From JAFGMR01 sp964632755 (GTDB lineage: Archaea > Halobacteriota > Methanosarcinia > Methanotrichales > Methanotrichaceae), in NCBI GenBank assembly GCA_964632755.1, contig CAZWDT010000007.1, positions 1 through 55,980 of the forward strand: a stretch of DNA of 55,980 bases, in the 5' to 3' direction. Below are positions 8,420 through 15,879 of the stretch, piece after piece. Below the pieces are notes generated by a model. It saw only the letters and a program-made list of their open reading frames with translations. It did no database searches and was not told the origin of the DNA. Made by a program: the position numbers and the translations under genes. Position 1 is the first letter of the stretch. Every line of letters starts with the position of its first letter.

Positions 8420-8758
8420 TTATCTCCTGAGCCTCCGGCCGATCTCCTTCAAGACCTCTTCCAGGCTCATCTCTCGAGAATCCTCGAGCTCTGGGGCATG
8501 TCTGTGGTGAGGATATGTTCTGAGATGAGAATGATGGGGCGAGTTATCCCACCGTATTTTGAGAGAGCCCTTTTCGTCCTGCCAATGATACGAATATAGA
8601 AAGGCATCTGAAGAAAAGAATTCCCTGATATGGAGCTCACTGCCATCGACCAAAGCCGCCCTGATCTTTAAATAGTAGAATCTACCGCCGCTTTTAAAAT
8701 CTAGAATCTCATAGCCTTTGATGAGATCATCCTGCAGCAATTCTAACGTCTTTAGCAT
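8420..8758 (-). CDS. TumE-like toxin (DUF6516 family)
   Basis: A 112-aa protein starting at MLKTLELLQDDLIKGYEI, with the conserved KIRAALVDGSELHIREFF strand pair and YSYHWQD...RWDNSPHH core typical of the DUF6516/TumE toxin family, which is related in fold to mRNA-interferase toxins. The HHSHL-YPHHRHAP stretch is unusually rich in histidine, and such His residues are typical of this group. The ATG at 8758 lies inside the 3' end of the antitoxin gene (32-bp overlap), the common arrangement for coupled toxin-antitoxin pairs. A longer frame exists to 8842 but would run deep into the antitoxin. The target RNA is unknown. Confidence 0.75.
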   Translation of the reverse strand: MLKTLELLQDDLIKGYEILDFKSGGRFYYLKIRAALVDGSELHIREFFSSDAFLYSYHWQDEKGSLKIRWDNSPHHSHLRTYPHHRHAPELEDSREMSLEEVLKEIGRRLRR

Positions 8759-9014
8759 CCTCGATCTCTCTAAGACGGGATTCGAGCTCCAAAACGCTCT
8801 CCGAGTACGCCTTCCATTCGATGAAGTCGTCCCAACGCTCAAAGTCCTCCGGCAGCGCCTTGATCAACTCTCCGAAGGAGTGAATATCGCATCCATACTT
8901 CATCTCCATGGATCTGATCCTCTCCTTCAATGGAGCTATCTGAGATATGACCTTTAACCTCTCGAAGGCCTTAACATCGTTCGCAGAGACGACCAGGCTT
9001 GAGTCCTGACCCAT
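8727..9014 (-). CDS. TumA-like antitoxin partner
   Basis: A 95-aa, mostly helical acidic protein (KAFERLKVIS, LKERIRSMEMKYG, FERWDDFIEWKAYSESVLELESRLREIE). Proteins with this KYG...WDD.IEWKAY pattern are the usual upstream partners of DUF6516 toxins in archaea and bacteria. No classical DNA-binding motif is obvious, so whether it autoregulates is not visible. It is the first gene of the pair, overlapping the toxin by 32 bp. The TATA box at 9041-9047 is about 30 bp before the start, implying a leaderless or nearly leaderless transcript. Confidence 0.7.
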   Translation of the reverse strand: MGQDSSLVVSANDVKAFERLKVISQIAPLKERIRSMEMKYGCDIHSFGELIKALPEDFERWDDFIEWKAYSESVLELESRLREIEDAKDVRIAAG

Positions 9015-9040
9015 ATGAAAATATGTTGGCGTGCTTATGG

Positions 9041-9047
9041 TATAAAG
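9041..9047 (-). promoter_or_regulatory. TATA box of the toxin-antitoxin operon
   Basis: CTTTATA on the minus strand lies about 30 nt before the antitoxin start at 9014. This distance places the transcription start at or close to the start codon, as in leaderless archaeal mRNAs. Confidence 0.5.
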
Positions 9048-9124
9048 CCCTCTCCCGGCCGCCTGCCAACGGTCGTCCGAGTCGCAGGTTATGAATAAGA
9101 TGAGAAGAACGAGACTGGCTCATA

Positions 9125-9909
9125 ATACAGACCGCCTTCAAGGAGAAGCTCATCGAGGTCGCCCTGCCGCTTGAGGCTACCTGCGCCGCCTCCGCGCGCG
9201 AGATCGGCCGCGGCCACCCCTCGACCTTGCACCTCTAGTGGGCGAGGCGGCCGCTTGCAGCCTGCCGGGCGGTCCTCTTCTCCCCCCTCGTCGACGACCC
9301 CTCGGCATGGCCCGAAGAGTCCCAACCGAGGAGGCCCAGGAAGAGGAACGCAAGCAGCTCTTTGCAATCATCGAGAGGCTCGTCCTCTGGGAGAACACCA
9401 ACAACGAGCAGGTCCTCGATGAGGCCAGCCGCGAGATTCTGCGCTCGACGGGCGCGCCGCCGCCTGTCCTCGACCCCTTCTGCGGCGGAGGATCGATCCC
9501 CCTGGAGGCCCAGCGGCTCGGCCTCGAGGCCCACGGAAGCGACCTGAACCCGGTCGCCGTCCTGATCACCAAGGCGATGATCGAGATCCCGCCCCGCTTC
9601 GCGGACCTGCCGCCCGTCAACCCCAAGTCGCGAAAGAAGATGCAGCCGAGGATCGAGGGGCAGGACTGGCCAGGGGCGGCGGGCCTTGCTGAAGACGTCC
9701 GATACTACGGCAAATGGATGCGGGACGAGGCCGAGAGGAGGATCGGCCACCTCTACCCGAAGGCGAGGCTTCCCGACAGCGGCGAGGCGACGGTGATCGC
9801 CTGGCTCTGGGCCCGGACGGTCAAGTGCCCGAATCCGGCCTGCGGTGCGGAGATGCCGCTATTTTCTTCATTCAGCAAGGCTTTGAGCCCGAACTCCCAA
9901 CTGGTTTAA
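9125..9909 (+). pseudogene. Decayed DUF1156 DNA methylase (N-terminal fragment)
   Basis: The reading frame from 9131 gives FKEKLIEVALPLEA...GHPSTLHL then TAG then WARRPLAA. Normal DUF1156 methylases read HLWWARRPLAA, so the amber codon at 9236-9238 stands in place of a Trp. About 27 codons later a one-base loss near 9320 shifts the frame, after which PTEEAQEEERKQLFAIIERL and the methylase motif I DPFCGGGSIPLEA continue. The homology ends at about 9860 after CPNPACGAEM, where an unrelated tail runs to a stop at 9909, so most of this usually 900-aa enzyme is missing. The expected start codon position reads ATA (9125). A stop, a frameshift, a lost start and truncation together mean a dead gene. 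Intact relatives methylate DNA adenine. Confidence 0.85.
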
Positions 9910-9955
9910 GAGGACCTCCGAATAATAGGTATGATGGATAACAGGGCTGTATACG

Positions 9956-11410
9956 ATGAACGATGAGATGCCGGAGAAGGTGCGCTTCGAGGAGATGGAG
10001 GGGGTCAAGATCCTGTACGTTGCAGGGAGCCCTTATGAGATGGGGTACCAGCACGGCCGCCTGCTGGCTGACAGTATCGACCTCATGGTGAGCCGCACAC
10101 TTCTCGCAACGGCCGCCTACGTTGCCGCCCAGACGGGCTCGAATATCGAGAGGGCTCATGAGATGCTCTGGATCGGACAGAGGAAGGCCGAGCCCTATCT
10201 TCCAGAGGAGTTTCGGGAGGAGATTGTGGGAATCGCCGATGGCGTGCAGGACGCGGGAGGTGATGCGACCCTCGACCAGATCCTCCTCTGGAACACCAAC
10301 TACGACCAGTGGTGCATCTACTGCCATCCTCGCTACTGGAAGTGCGATGGCGGGCGGAGCGGCGACCACAGGCGAAGCGCCGGCGACAGCGACGGCAGTG
10401 CGATGCCGCCCCAAGGCCCGCCCCCGCCAGCAGGCGGCGGCTGCAGCAGCTTCTCCGCCTGGGACGAATGGGCTGGCGGCGACGGGAAGCTGATCTTTGG
10501 AAAGAACGAGGACAACTTCAACATGCCAGGGCAGCTGGAGAACCGGATCATGGTGGTAGCCGAGCCAGACGACGGCCTCGGCCACGCCTTCATGACCTAT
10601 CCTGGGATGATCGGGCTCGACGGCGGGGTAAACGAGGACGGCTTCGAGATGATGACGCAGCTCTCCTCCATGCAGCACGAGAGCATGGAAGGCTTGGGAA
10701 TCGCAGTCTTCACCCGCCTTCTCTTGACACACGCAAGCTCAGTCGATGACGCCGTCCGGATCTTTCGGGACCATCCCCGATCTGCAGGCATCGCCTACCA
10801 CGTCGCCGACGCCAAGGCGAGAATGGCAGCCGTCGTGGAGACCTCTTCCAAGATGATCTCTGTTCGCCATCCCATGCCCGAGGTCGATTGCATCTGGCAG
10901 ACGAACCACTCCAACTGCTATCCGGGCTGGATGGGCTACTCAGGCTACAACATGGTAGCCGATCAATTGCCCGTAAACGAGCTTGCGGACATATCCACAA
11001 TCGAGAGTTGGCAGAGGAGCCTGAAGGATCCATACAACTTCTACGTTCAGGCGCCAAGCAGGTTTGAGAGGTATGGGCAGCTGATCCATGAGCACTACGG
11101 CAAGATCACTCCCGAAAACGCGATTGGGATCTTGAGCGACCGCTACGATCCATATACACGGATGACTCGGCCGATGGATTCTCCCTCCTGGACGAACAAC
11201 ATCCTCTGCACCATATGCGCGCTCTATCCCGAGTTCGCCTACAGGGCAAACCCGCCTCTCGGCGAGTTCAGGGCCCGCATAGCCAACATGTGGAGCCTCG
11301 TTGCCCGTCCCGAGACAGGGGATCTATGGCTTGCGATTCGGGACTTTCCGGCGCAGTACGGCGGGTACGTGCACTTCAACCTGTTCGACCTGCTGGGGAG
11401 CCTGCGATGA
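9956..11410 (+). CDS. C45-type autoproteolytic acyltransferase/hydrolase
   Basis: A 484-aa Ntn-hydrolase of the acyl-CoA:6-aminopenicillanate acyltransferase-like family (peptidase C45). Visible marks are the N-terminal GSPYEMGYQHGRLLAD motif, a GIADG segment, the nucleophile region GGGCSSFSA with Cys163, then LIFGKNEDNFN and QTNHSN. In this fold the chain cleaves itself before the Cys, which then becomes the catalytic N-terminal residue. Just before it (residues 131-162) sits a low-complexity Gly/Ser/Asp then Pro-rich insert including GPPPPAGGG, which would end up at the C-terminus of the small subunit. I see no signal peptide. The natural substrate is unknown; beta-lactam chemistry is not implied. 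Confidence 0.8.
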   Translation: MNDEMPEKVRFEEMEGVKILYVAGSPYEMGYQHGRLLADSIDLMVSRTLLATAAYVAAQTGSNIERAHEMLWIGQRKAEPYLPEEFREEIVGIADGVQDAGGDATLDQILLWNTNYDQWCIYCHPRYWKCDGGRSGDHRRSAGDSDGSAMPPQGPPPPAGGGCSSFSAWDEWAGGDGKLIFGKNEDNFNMPGQLENRIMVVAEPDDGLGHAFMTYPGMIGLDGGVNEDGFEMMTQLSSMQHESMEGLGIAVFTRLLLTHASSVDDAVRIFRDHPRSAGIAYHVADAKARMAAVVETSSKMISVRHPMPEVDCIWQTNHSNCYPGWMGYSGYNMVADQLPVNELADISTIESWQRSLKDPYNFYVQAPSRFERYGQLIHEHYGKITPENAIGILSDRYDPYTRMTRPMDSPSWTNNILCTICALYPEFAYRANPPLGEFRARIANMWSLVARPETGDLWLAIRDFPAQYGGYVHFNLFDLLGSLR

Positions 11411-11676
11411 CGGCTAACTCGCTGGTCCATTTTATTCATCTAAGCCGCCTTATACGAATTTGAGGGAGGCTTCCGAAACACATACCAAAATGGCCCCCCC
11501 CCACGTTCGCCGCCCTGTTTGATAGGGGGATCTGGCGGGAGACTCGGCGGAGAATCGCGATCTTTGGAGATCGACTGGACGATGGAGCTCGGGCGATTTG
11601 AGGGAGGACGCTTGCTCCCCCAAAAAGAGCTCGGATCCGAAGCGGTTATCTCCGAGTCGCGTAAGAATCGTATCTC

Positions 11677-12207
11677 ATGACCGAGATACTGGAGATCGGG
11701 GCTGGTATCCTCTATGCAGAGAACAGAAGCTGGAGATGGCAGACGATGATGCGCCCCATAAGGCTGGGCCTCGTCTTCGAAGCGGTGGACCTTAAGGCGG
11801 GAGACTGCCCCATCGTGGTCGAGGCAAGGCTCCTTCCCCCTCCCGAGGAGCTGGACCAGGAGATCCTGGATGAGGCCGCCTTAGAGGGGGGCAACTCCCG
11901 TGGAGAGGTCATCCGTCAGTTATACCTCACTTATGGAGGCGTTCCTGTGAACATCGATGCCCTCCAGCCAGCCAAGGCCTCCTGCGGCTTCTCCAGCTTC
12001 CTTGCCGAGGGGAGCATCGACTCCGGGGGCGCACCTGGAGGAGAGATCCGCCACTTCCGAGACGTCCAGGAGGCGCTCGGCTTCATCAGGGACTTCTACG
12101 CAGTCTATTCGACCGGCCTCTTCAACTTCATTGACGAGATCCTGGATAATCCGCTGCGACAGGGCGGGAGCGGAAGGGATCTTATACTCGGAATGGTCCG
12201 AGAATAA
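11677..12207 (+). CDS. Hypothetical protein
   Basis: A 176-aa protein I do not recognise. It is acidic and mixed alpha/beta, with an N-terminal beta-rich part (GAGILYAENRSWRWQ, RLGLVFEAVDL, CPIVVEARLLPPPEELD) and a C-terminal part ending FRDVQEALGFIRDFYAVYSTGLFNFIDEILDNP, which looks helical. It has no signal peptide, membrane segment or clear motif. Composition and codon use match the surrounding GC-rich genes. The 266 bp between the acyltransferase and this gene contain nothing I can identify, and the start may lie at an internal ATG (residues 24-25). Confidence 0.55.
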   Translation: MTEILEIGAGILYAENRSWRWQTMMRPIRLGLVFEAVDLKAGDCPIVVEARLLPPPEELDQEILDEAALEGGNSRGEVIRQLYLTYGGVPVNIDALQPAKASCGFSSFLAEGSIDSGGAPGGEIRHFRDVQEALGFIRDFYAVYSTGLFNFIDEILDNPLRQGGSGRDLILGMVRE

Positions 12208-12302
12208 GGGCGGCAGAGGGATGCATGACAGAATTTATATATCTTGACTGATCTAACGATGAAGATGCACTTGCAGCGTTTTCGATCTATCTATCGAATA
12301 CG

Positions 12303-12539
12303 ATGAAGAAAATCATCTTGCAACAACAATTTGGCGAAATTGAACATGTTTATCTGTCGTATAAGATGATAGAATCGTACTACCCAAATCTCAGCGACAA
12401 AATGATTAATGACATCCTGGATGCGATCTCGAAGGCGTGGAAATTTCAGCTCGGTTTCTGTGTAGCTTGTCCAAATAGGTGCATAAGCGAGAAAGACGTG
12501 TACTGTATTATGTTCGATGATAAGAGTCTCTTCAGGTAG
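12303..12539 (+). CDS. Small cysteine-containing hypothetical protein
   Basis: A 78-aa protein that is AT-rich compared with its neighbours. The N-terminal two thirds look helical (KMIESYYPNLSDKMINDILDAISKAW). The C-terminal part holds four cysteines in CVACPNRCISEKDVYCIMFDD, a compact CXXCXXXC...C cluster that could bind a metal or iron-sulfur cluster. A strong TATA-like TTTATATA at about 12230-12240 precedes it, and a perfect palindrome AGGCGATCGCCT (12548-12559) follows the stop. Function is unknown. Confidence 0.5.
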   Translation: MKKIILQQQFGEIEHVYLSYKMIESYYPNLSDKMINDILDAISKAWKFQLGFCVACPNRCISEKDVYCIMFDDKSLFR

Positions 12540-12784
12540 AAGAGAGCGAAGGCGATCGCCTCTTAGCATGAAGGTGGCATTGCATGATCTCATCCTTTCC
12601 CTTTATGCATGAGTTCTTCGAACGACGAATGCGTCGCATGTTGGATGATGCTGCCATTGCCATCTCGGGCTTCGCCTTGTACAAGCTCCAAAGATGCTAT
12701 ATGTGATAATGATTCAGTTCGTCATACCCGATGTGACGGCCTGCGAAAAGTCGTAGGCGCCGTCTCAAAAGGGAGGGAGATCCA

Positions 12785-14275
12785 TTGGATGATGGAAGAG
12801 AGATTCATTTGGCTGGTGGGGGAGCGCTGGCCCTGCTCCTGGCGTTAATTGCCCCCCTAATAGGGACGGCATATGGCGAATGTAGCGCGTTTGACGGCTC
12901 CATGATCGCCAATGTCTGGACGACAGAAACCTATCCAGCCTGGGCCGAAAGGCAGATCGCCTGGACGGCCCAGGAGGGCGCGCTCCATGCGGCAATCGTG
13001 CTCAAGCATGCGCCGTCGCAGGAGTTTCTCGGGGACGCTAATCTTTCGAGGTCGATAGCCGGCCCGGCCGCCGTAACCTTCGCTTGGAGGATGGACCATC
13101 TGCCGCCAAAGGAAGCTTCGTTCGAGAACTCGACTGGGATCGACGGCCTCTTCCTCCTGATCGACGGGAGGATCGAGAAGGCCTGCACCTCGACGGAGTG
13201 GGACGAAGAGGGGGTCGAGCTGGGGGATGGCTGGCATAACCTGACGTGGATGCTATCCAAGGATAGAGGCGGATGGAATGCGAGCGGCTGGATCGACCGG
13301 ATCTGCATCGACTGCCTGATTGTGGCCCCCGACCGCGTCATGGCCGGCGTCCCGTCCCATGCCCTCGTTGCCGATGCCGGGGCCGATGCCGTATACACCT
13401 GGACGATTGCCGGAGGCGAGATCATATCCGGACAGGGCACGCCCTCGATTACCTGGGCCGCTCGCGATGGAGGCGCTGCGAGGGTCTCTGTGGAGGTCGC
13501 AGCTTCAGGAATCGATGCCGAGTGCGAAAAAGAGATCCTAGTATTCGGATGCTCCATTCAGGCCCCCGGTTGGGTGGTCTCCGACAGTGTTTACAATGCC
13601 TCCGTCGCCGATGCCGGGGACGATGCCGTATACAACTGGACGATTGCCGGAGGCGAGATCATCTCAGGCCAGGGCAGGCCCTCGATTGTCTGGACCGCTC
13701 GTGATGTCGTCGCCGCCAGGATCTCGGTCGATGTTGCCGCCCCTGGAATAGATGCCGAATGCGAGAAGGAGATCATGGTCTATGAATGCTCCATCCAGAC
13801 GCTCGGTTGGGTGGTCTCAGGGGGGGATTACAATGCGACAGCGCCGGATGCAGGGCCAGAGGCTAGATACAAGTGGACCGTCAGCGGCGGAAGGATCATA
13901 TCCGGCCAGGGGACGAGATCGATCGAGTGGCGCGCAGGAAGCGGTGGCCCGGCGATGATAGGCCTTGTAGTCTCTGTCGATGGAATCGAAGCCGGGGCTG
14001 AGAAGGAGAGCGAAGTATACAGCTGCGATATGAACTGTCCCAACCAAGTGTTCTCGGGAGAGAGCTACAGTGCGTCGGTTGACGGTGCTGGTCCAGGCGC
14101 TTCTTATAAATGGACAATCAGCGGCGGAAGGATCATATCCGGCCAGGGGACGAGGGAGATCGAGTGGCGTTGCGGGGGAGGTTGGCGCGATACATCGATC
14201 GGCGTGATTGTATCGAGGGATGGCATGGAGACCCGGAGCCATGAAAGGTGGTCTGCATTCGGATTGTTCTCGTGA
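12785..14275 (+). CDS. Secreted protein with four PKD-like repeats
   Basis: A 496-aa protein from a TTG start preceded by GGGAGGGAG. Residues 9-31 form a signal peptide (ALALLLALIAPLIG, then Ala-Tyr-Gly). Residues 32-183 are a beta-rich domain with LFLLIDGRIEKAC and WHNLTWML. Four PKD-like/Ig-like units follow, each built on Y-X-WTI-X-GG-X-IISGQG...I-X-W. Units 1-3 are exactly 79 codons. Unit 4 (from 14048) is shorter and ends the protein. A Cys recurs near each unit boundary (CSIQ, CSIQ, CDMNC) and the last unit has an extra Cys (WRCGGGW). There is no C-terminal anchor. The protein faces a radical SAM gene 1.6 kb away, and degenerate copies of both lie between them. Confidence 0.75.
   Translation: MDDGREIHLAGGGALALLLALIAPLIGTAYGECSAFDGSMIANVWTTETYPAWAERQIAWTAQEGALHAAIVLKHAPSQEFLGDANLSRSIAGPAAVTFAWRMDHLPPKEASFENSTGIDGLFLLIDGRIEKACTSTEWDEEGVELGDGWHNLTWMLSKDRGGWNASGWIDRICIDCLIVAPDRVMAGVPSHALVADAGADAVYTWTIAGGEIISGQGTPSITWAARDGGAARVSVEVAASGIDAECEKEILVFGCSIQAPGWVVSDSVYNASVADAGDDAVYNWTIAGGEIISGQGRPSIVWTARDVVAARISVDVAAPGIDAECEKEIMVYECSIQTLGWVVSGGDYNATAPDAGPEARYKWTVSGGRIISGQGTRSIEWRAGSGGPAMIGLVVSVDGIEAGAEKESEVYSCDMNCPNQVFSGESYSASVDGAGPGASYKWTISGGRIISGQGTREIEWRCGGGWRDTSIGVIVSRDGMETRSHERWSAFGLFS
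13337..14272 (+). repeat. Tandem 237-bp coding repeats (3 full plus 1 partial)
   Basis: Units start at 13337, 13574, 13811 and 14048, so the first three have an identical period of 237 bp. Units 1 and 2 are the most alike, keeping Y-X-WTIAGGEIISGQG and GIDAECEKEI almost unchanged. Units 3 and 4 form a second similar pair, with SGGRIISGQGTR. The pattern suggests successive unit duplications without drift in length. Confidence 0.85.
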
Positions 14276-14414
14276 ACCGTTCGTAGGGCGGCGGTGGCGT
14301 CCCTTCGTCCCTGCGCCCCCTCTTTCCGCATAAAAAAACGTCGCAAGATATCGTTATTCATCCTTTGTGCATGAGCCTGCCGGTATCGTGAACGTGGCAG
14401 GCAAGCTTCAGTCA

Positions 14415-14510
14415 GGCTTCTTGCAGGCGACGCAAGTGGAAGTCGACGCCCAAGGCCTCGCCTCCGGTCGGCAGAATGGCGTTATAGGGGCCAGCCGCAC
14501 CGGCAATAAT
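14415..14510 (-). pseudogene. Relic of the radical SAM/SPASM gene
   Basis: This stretch matches the minus-strand radical SAM gene at about 16060-16150 (shared runs include GGCGTTATAGGGG and the CCGGTCGGC block). Read on the minus strand it gives GPYNAILPTGG...GVDFH against the intact CPYNAMAPTGG...SVDPHC, with cluster cysteines lost. No more of the gene is recognisable on either side. It lies downstream of the repeat-protein gene in the same relative position and orientation that the intact gene holds to the second relic. Confidence 0.75.
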
Positions 14511-14584
14511 ACACCATCGACATCCTTTTCTTCTCACAACCACATCCCACATCATCCCGGACTTCCGGGTGGAAAGTGATCACC

Positions 14585-15478
14585 ATGAAACTGAAAAACG
14601 CCGCTATTATCATCACCATGCTCCTCATCTGCACCGAATGGGCTGCTGCCGTTGACAATCCGCAGGGAAACAACCCGGTCTGCGGTCCGTGCGGTTCGTA
14701 CGGTCTGCAATTTGACGGACCGCTTGAGTATACCCCGTATCCGGAACCACTCAATGTCGGTGCCCAGAATCCGGGGAAGGTATATGTTGTCTACTCGGTC
14801 ATCGACGAGGAAAGCAGACCCTGGTGGACTCAGGCTACTGGAGTCTGGCAGGCCTGGGGCCCGTATGAGTTTAAAAGCGGTAAGGGCTATATCCTCGAAT
14901 TCGGACCACATGACATTGTCGGCATGACCGAAGGGCCGCTCCCATACTATGTCGAAGGAACTGCCGCATGGCTGCAGGATGAGAACGTCGATTACTGGGA
15001 TGAAAATTCCTATTCCTACTGTATCGTACCAGAAGGACAGTTCCTTAACGCAAGCACCAACCACGCCCCGGTTCCTGCCACAGGAGAAGAGACCCTCATC
15101 CTTGATATCGACACCCTCGGAGCAGTCTATAATAAACCAACCGGAAGTGTTTACCTTGACCTGGCTGATACAACTAGGATCACAAAGATCCAGACGTATC
15201 ACTGGAATTATGGGGCAGGAACCGAATCACCGGGATCCATCCTGATCGTTGATATGAACTCACAAGAATCAGACGGCGGATATCCAATGACCGAGTATGA
15301 GGCATACGGACTGGAAGGGTCCGGCGGTGCACCGAACGCGTACTGGGTAGTTGAGCCTGACCTTGTTTTAGAGCCCGGAAAGTACATGATCCTCGACTCG
15401 GAAAACACCACCTGGGCACAGAACGATGAGACTGGCGGCCTCGGTGTCACGAAGGTCTGGGGTATTGTCGAGTCTTGA
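14585..15478 (+). CDS. Exported protein of foreign-looking composition, function unknown
   Basis: A 297-aa protein with a clear signal peptide (MKLKNAAIIITMLLICTEWAAA) and a mature beta-rich chain containing CGPCGSYG near the start, many Trp/Tyr residues and a C-terminal EPGKYMILDSENTTWAQND. There is no membrane anchor. ATG at 14585 has GTGATC just before it, a good match to archaeal anti-16S pairing; a GTG at 14576 is less likely. Its codon use (AAA, GAA, AAC, ATC-rich, lower GC) differs from neighbours, which use AAG and GAG. It lies exactly between two relics, so it probably arrived by insertion. An eight-T run at 15502-15509 follows the stop. Confidence 0.75.
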   Translation: MKLKNAAIIITMLLICTEWAAAVDNPQGNNPVCGPCGSYGLQFDGPLEYTPYPEPLNVGAQNPGKVYVVYSVIDEESRPWWTQATGVWQAWGPYEFKSGKGYILEFGPHDIVGMTEGPLPYYVEGTAAWLQDENVDYWDENSYSYCIVPEGQFLNASTNHAPVPATGEETLILDIDTLGAVYNKPTGSVYLDLADTTRITKIQTYHWNYGAGTESPGSILIVDMNSQESDGGYPMTEYEAYGLEGSGGAPNAYWVVEPDLVLEPGKYMILDSENTTWAQNDETGGLGVTKVWGIVES

Positions 15479-15501
15479 ACCAGCAGAAAGGAAATCCACC
15501 C

Positions 15502-15509
15502 TTTTTTTT
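15502..15509 (+). terminator. T-run terminator of the exported protein gene
   Basis: Eight consecutive T residues start 24 bp after the stop at 15478. A simple T-tract of this kind is the usual archaeal intrinsic terminator. No strong hairpin precedes it. Confidence 0.5.
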
Positions 15510-15545
15510 ATAGGCGAAGACCGATGCAGCAGTATTCCTCCCCTG

Positions 15546-15775
15546 ATATGAACAGATGGAATCTGACCGCCTAAGCTGTCAACGACGGTCCAGGTGCAAC
15601 ATGTAATTGGACCATAAGCGGCGGAAGCATTCTCTCCGGCCAGGGGACGAGGGAGATCGAATGGCGCTGCGGGTGGAGCGCTGCATCCATTGCCGCGAAC
15701 ATCTCCGTATCGAGGGACGAGATGGAGTCCATATGCTATAGAGATTGGTCGCTCTTCTGGTTCGGGATCTTGTAA
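15546..15775 (+). pseudogene. Relic of the PKD-like repeat protein (last repeat)
   Basis: Translation gives NLTA, stop TAA (15572-15574), then AVNDGPGATCNWTISGG, SGQGTREIEWRCG, SVSRDEMES and a terminal WSLFWFGIL before TAA at 15773-15775. This mirrors the fourth unit and C-terminus of the protein ending at 14275 (GPGASYKWTISGG, SGQGTREIEWRCG, VSRDGMET, WSAFGLF). Only about one unit remains, and it has an in-frame stop. The start of the similarity is uncertain by about 15 bp. Confidence 0.8.
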
Positions 15776-15792
15776 ACCAGCAGGACGGCAAC

Positions 15793-15812
15793 GGAGGCGT
15801 GCTCTCGCCTCC
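15793..15812. terminator. Perfect 7-bp stem-loop before the radical SAM gene end
   Basis: GGAGGCG (15793-15799), a 6-nt loop and CGCCTCC (15806-15812). It lies between the relic of the repeat gene and the 3' end of the minus-strand radical SAM gene, so it may mark a transcript end for either strand. Confidence 0.4.
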
Positions 15813-15879
15813 TTACCCTCTTGCAGAGGGCTAACGTCAGCAGGCGACGGCCGACGGCCGTCCGCCAGCGGTTCGCACA

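Noticed and set aside
9236..9238. The amber codon in the DUF1156 relic as a pyrrolysine codon
   Set aside because: Homologues have Trp at this place, and the same gene also has a frameshift, a lost start and a missing 3' part. A decayed gene explains all of these; nothing points to pyrrolysine.
9177..9750. Long minus-strand reading frames across the methylase relic
   Set aside because: They are Arg/Pro/Gly-rich and mirror a GC-rich plus-strand gene; no motif or ribosome site supports them.
13273..13704. Second coding frame over the PKD-like repeats
   Set aside because: It is an Arg/Cys-rich shadow created by the repeated GC-rich codons of the true frame.
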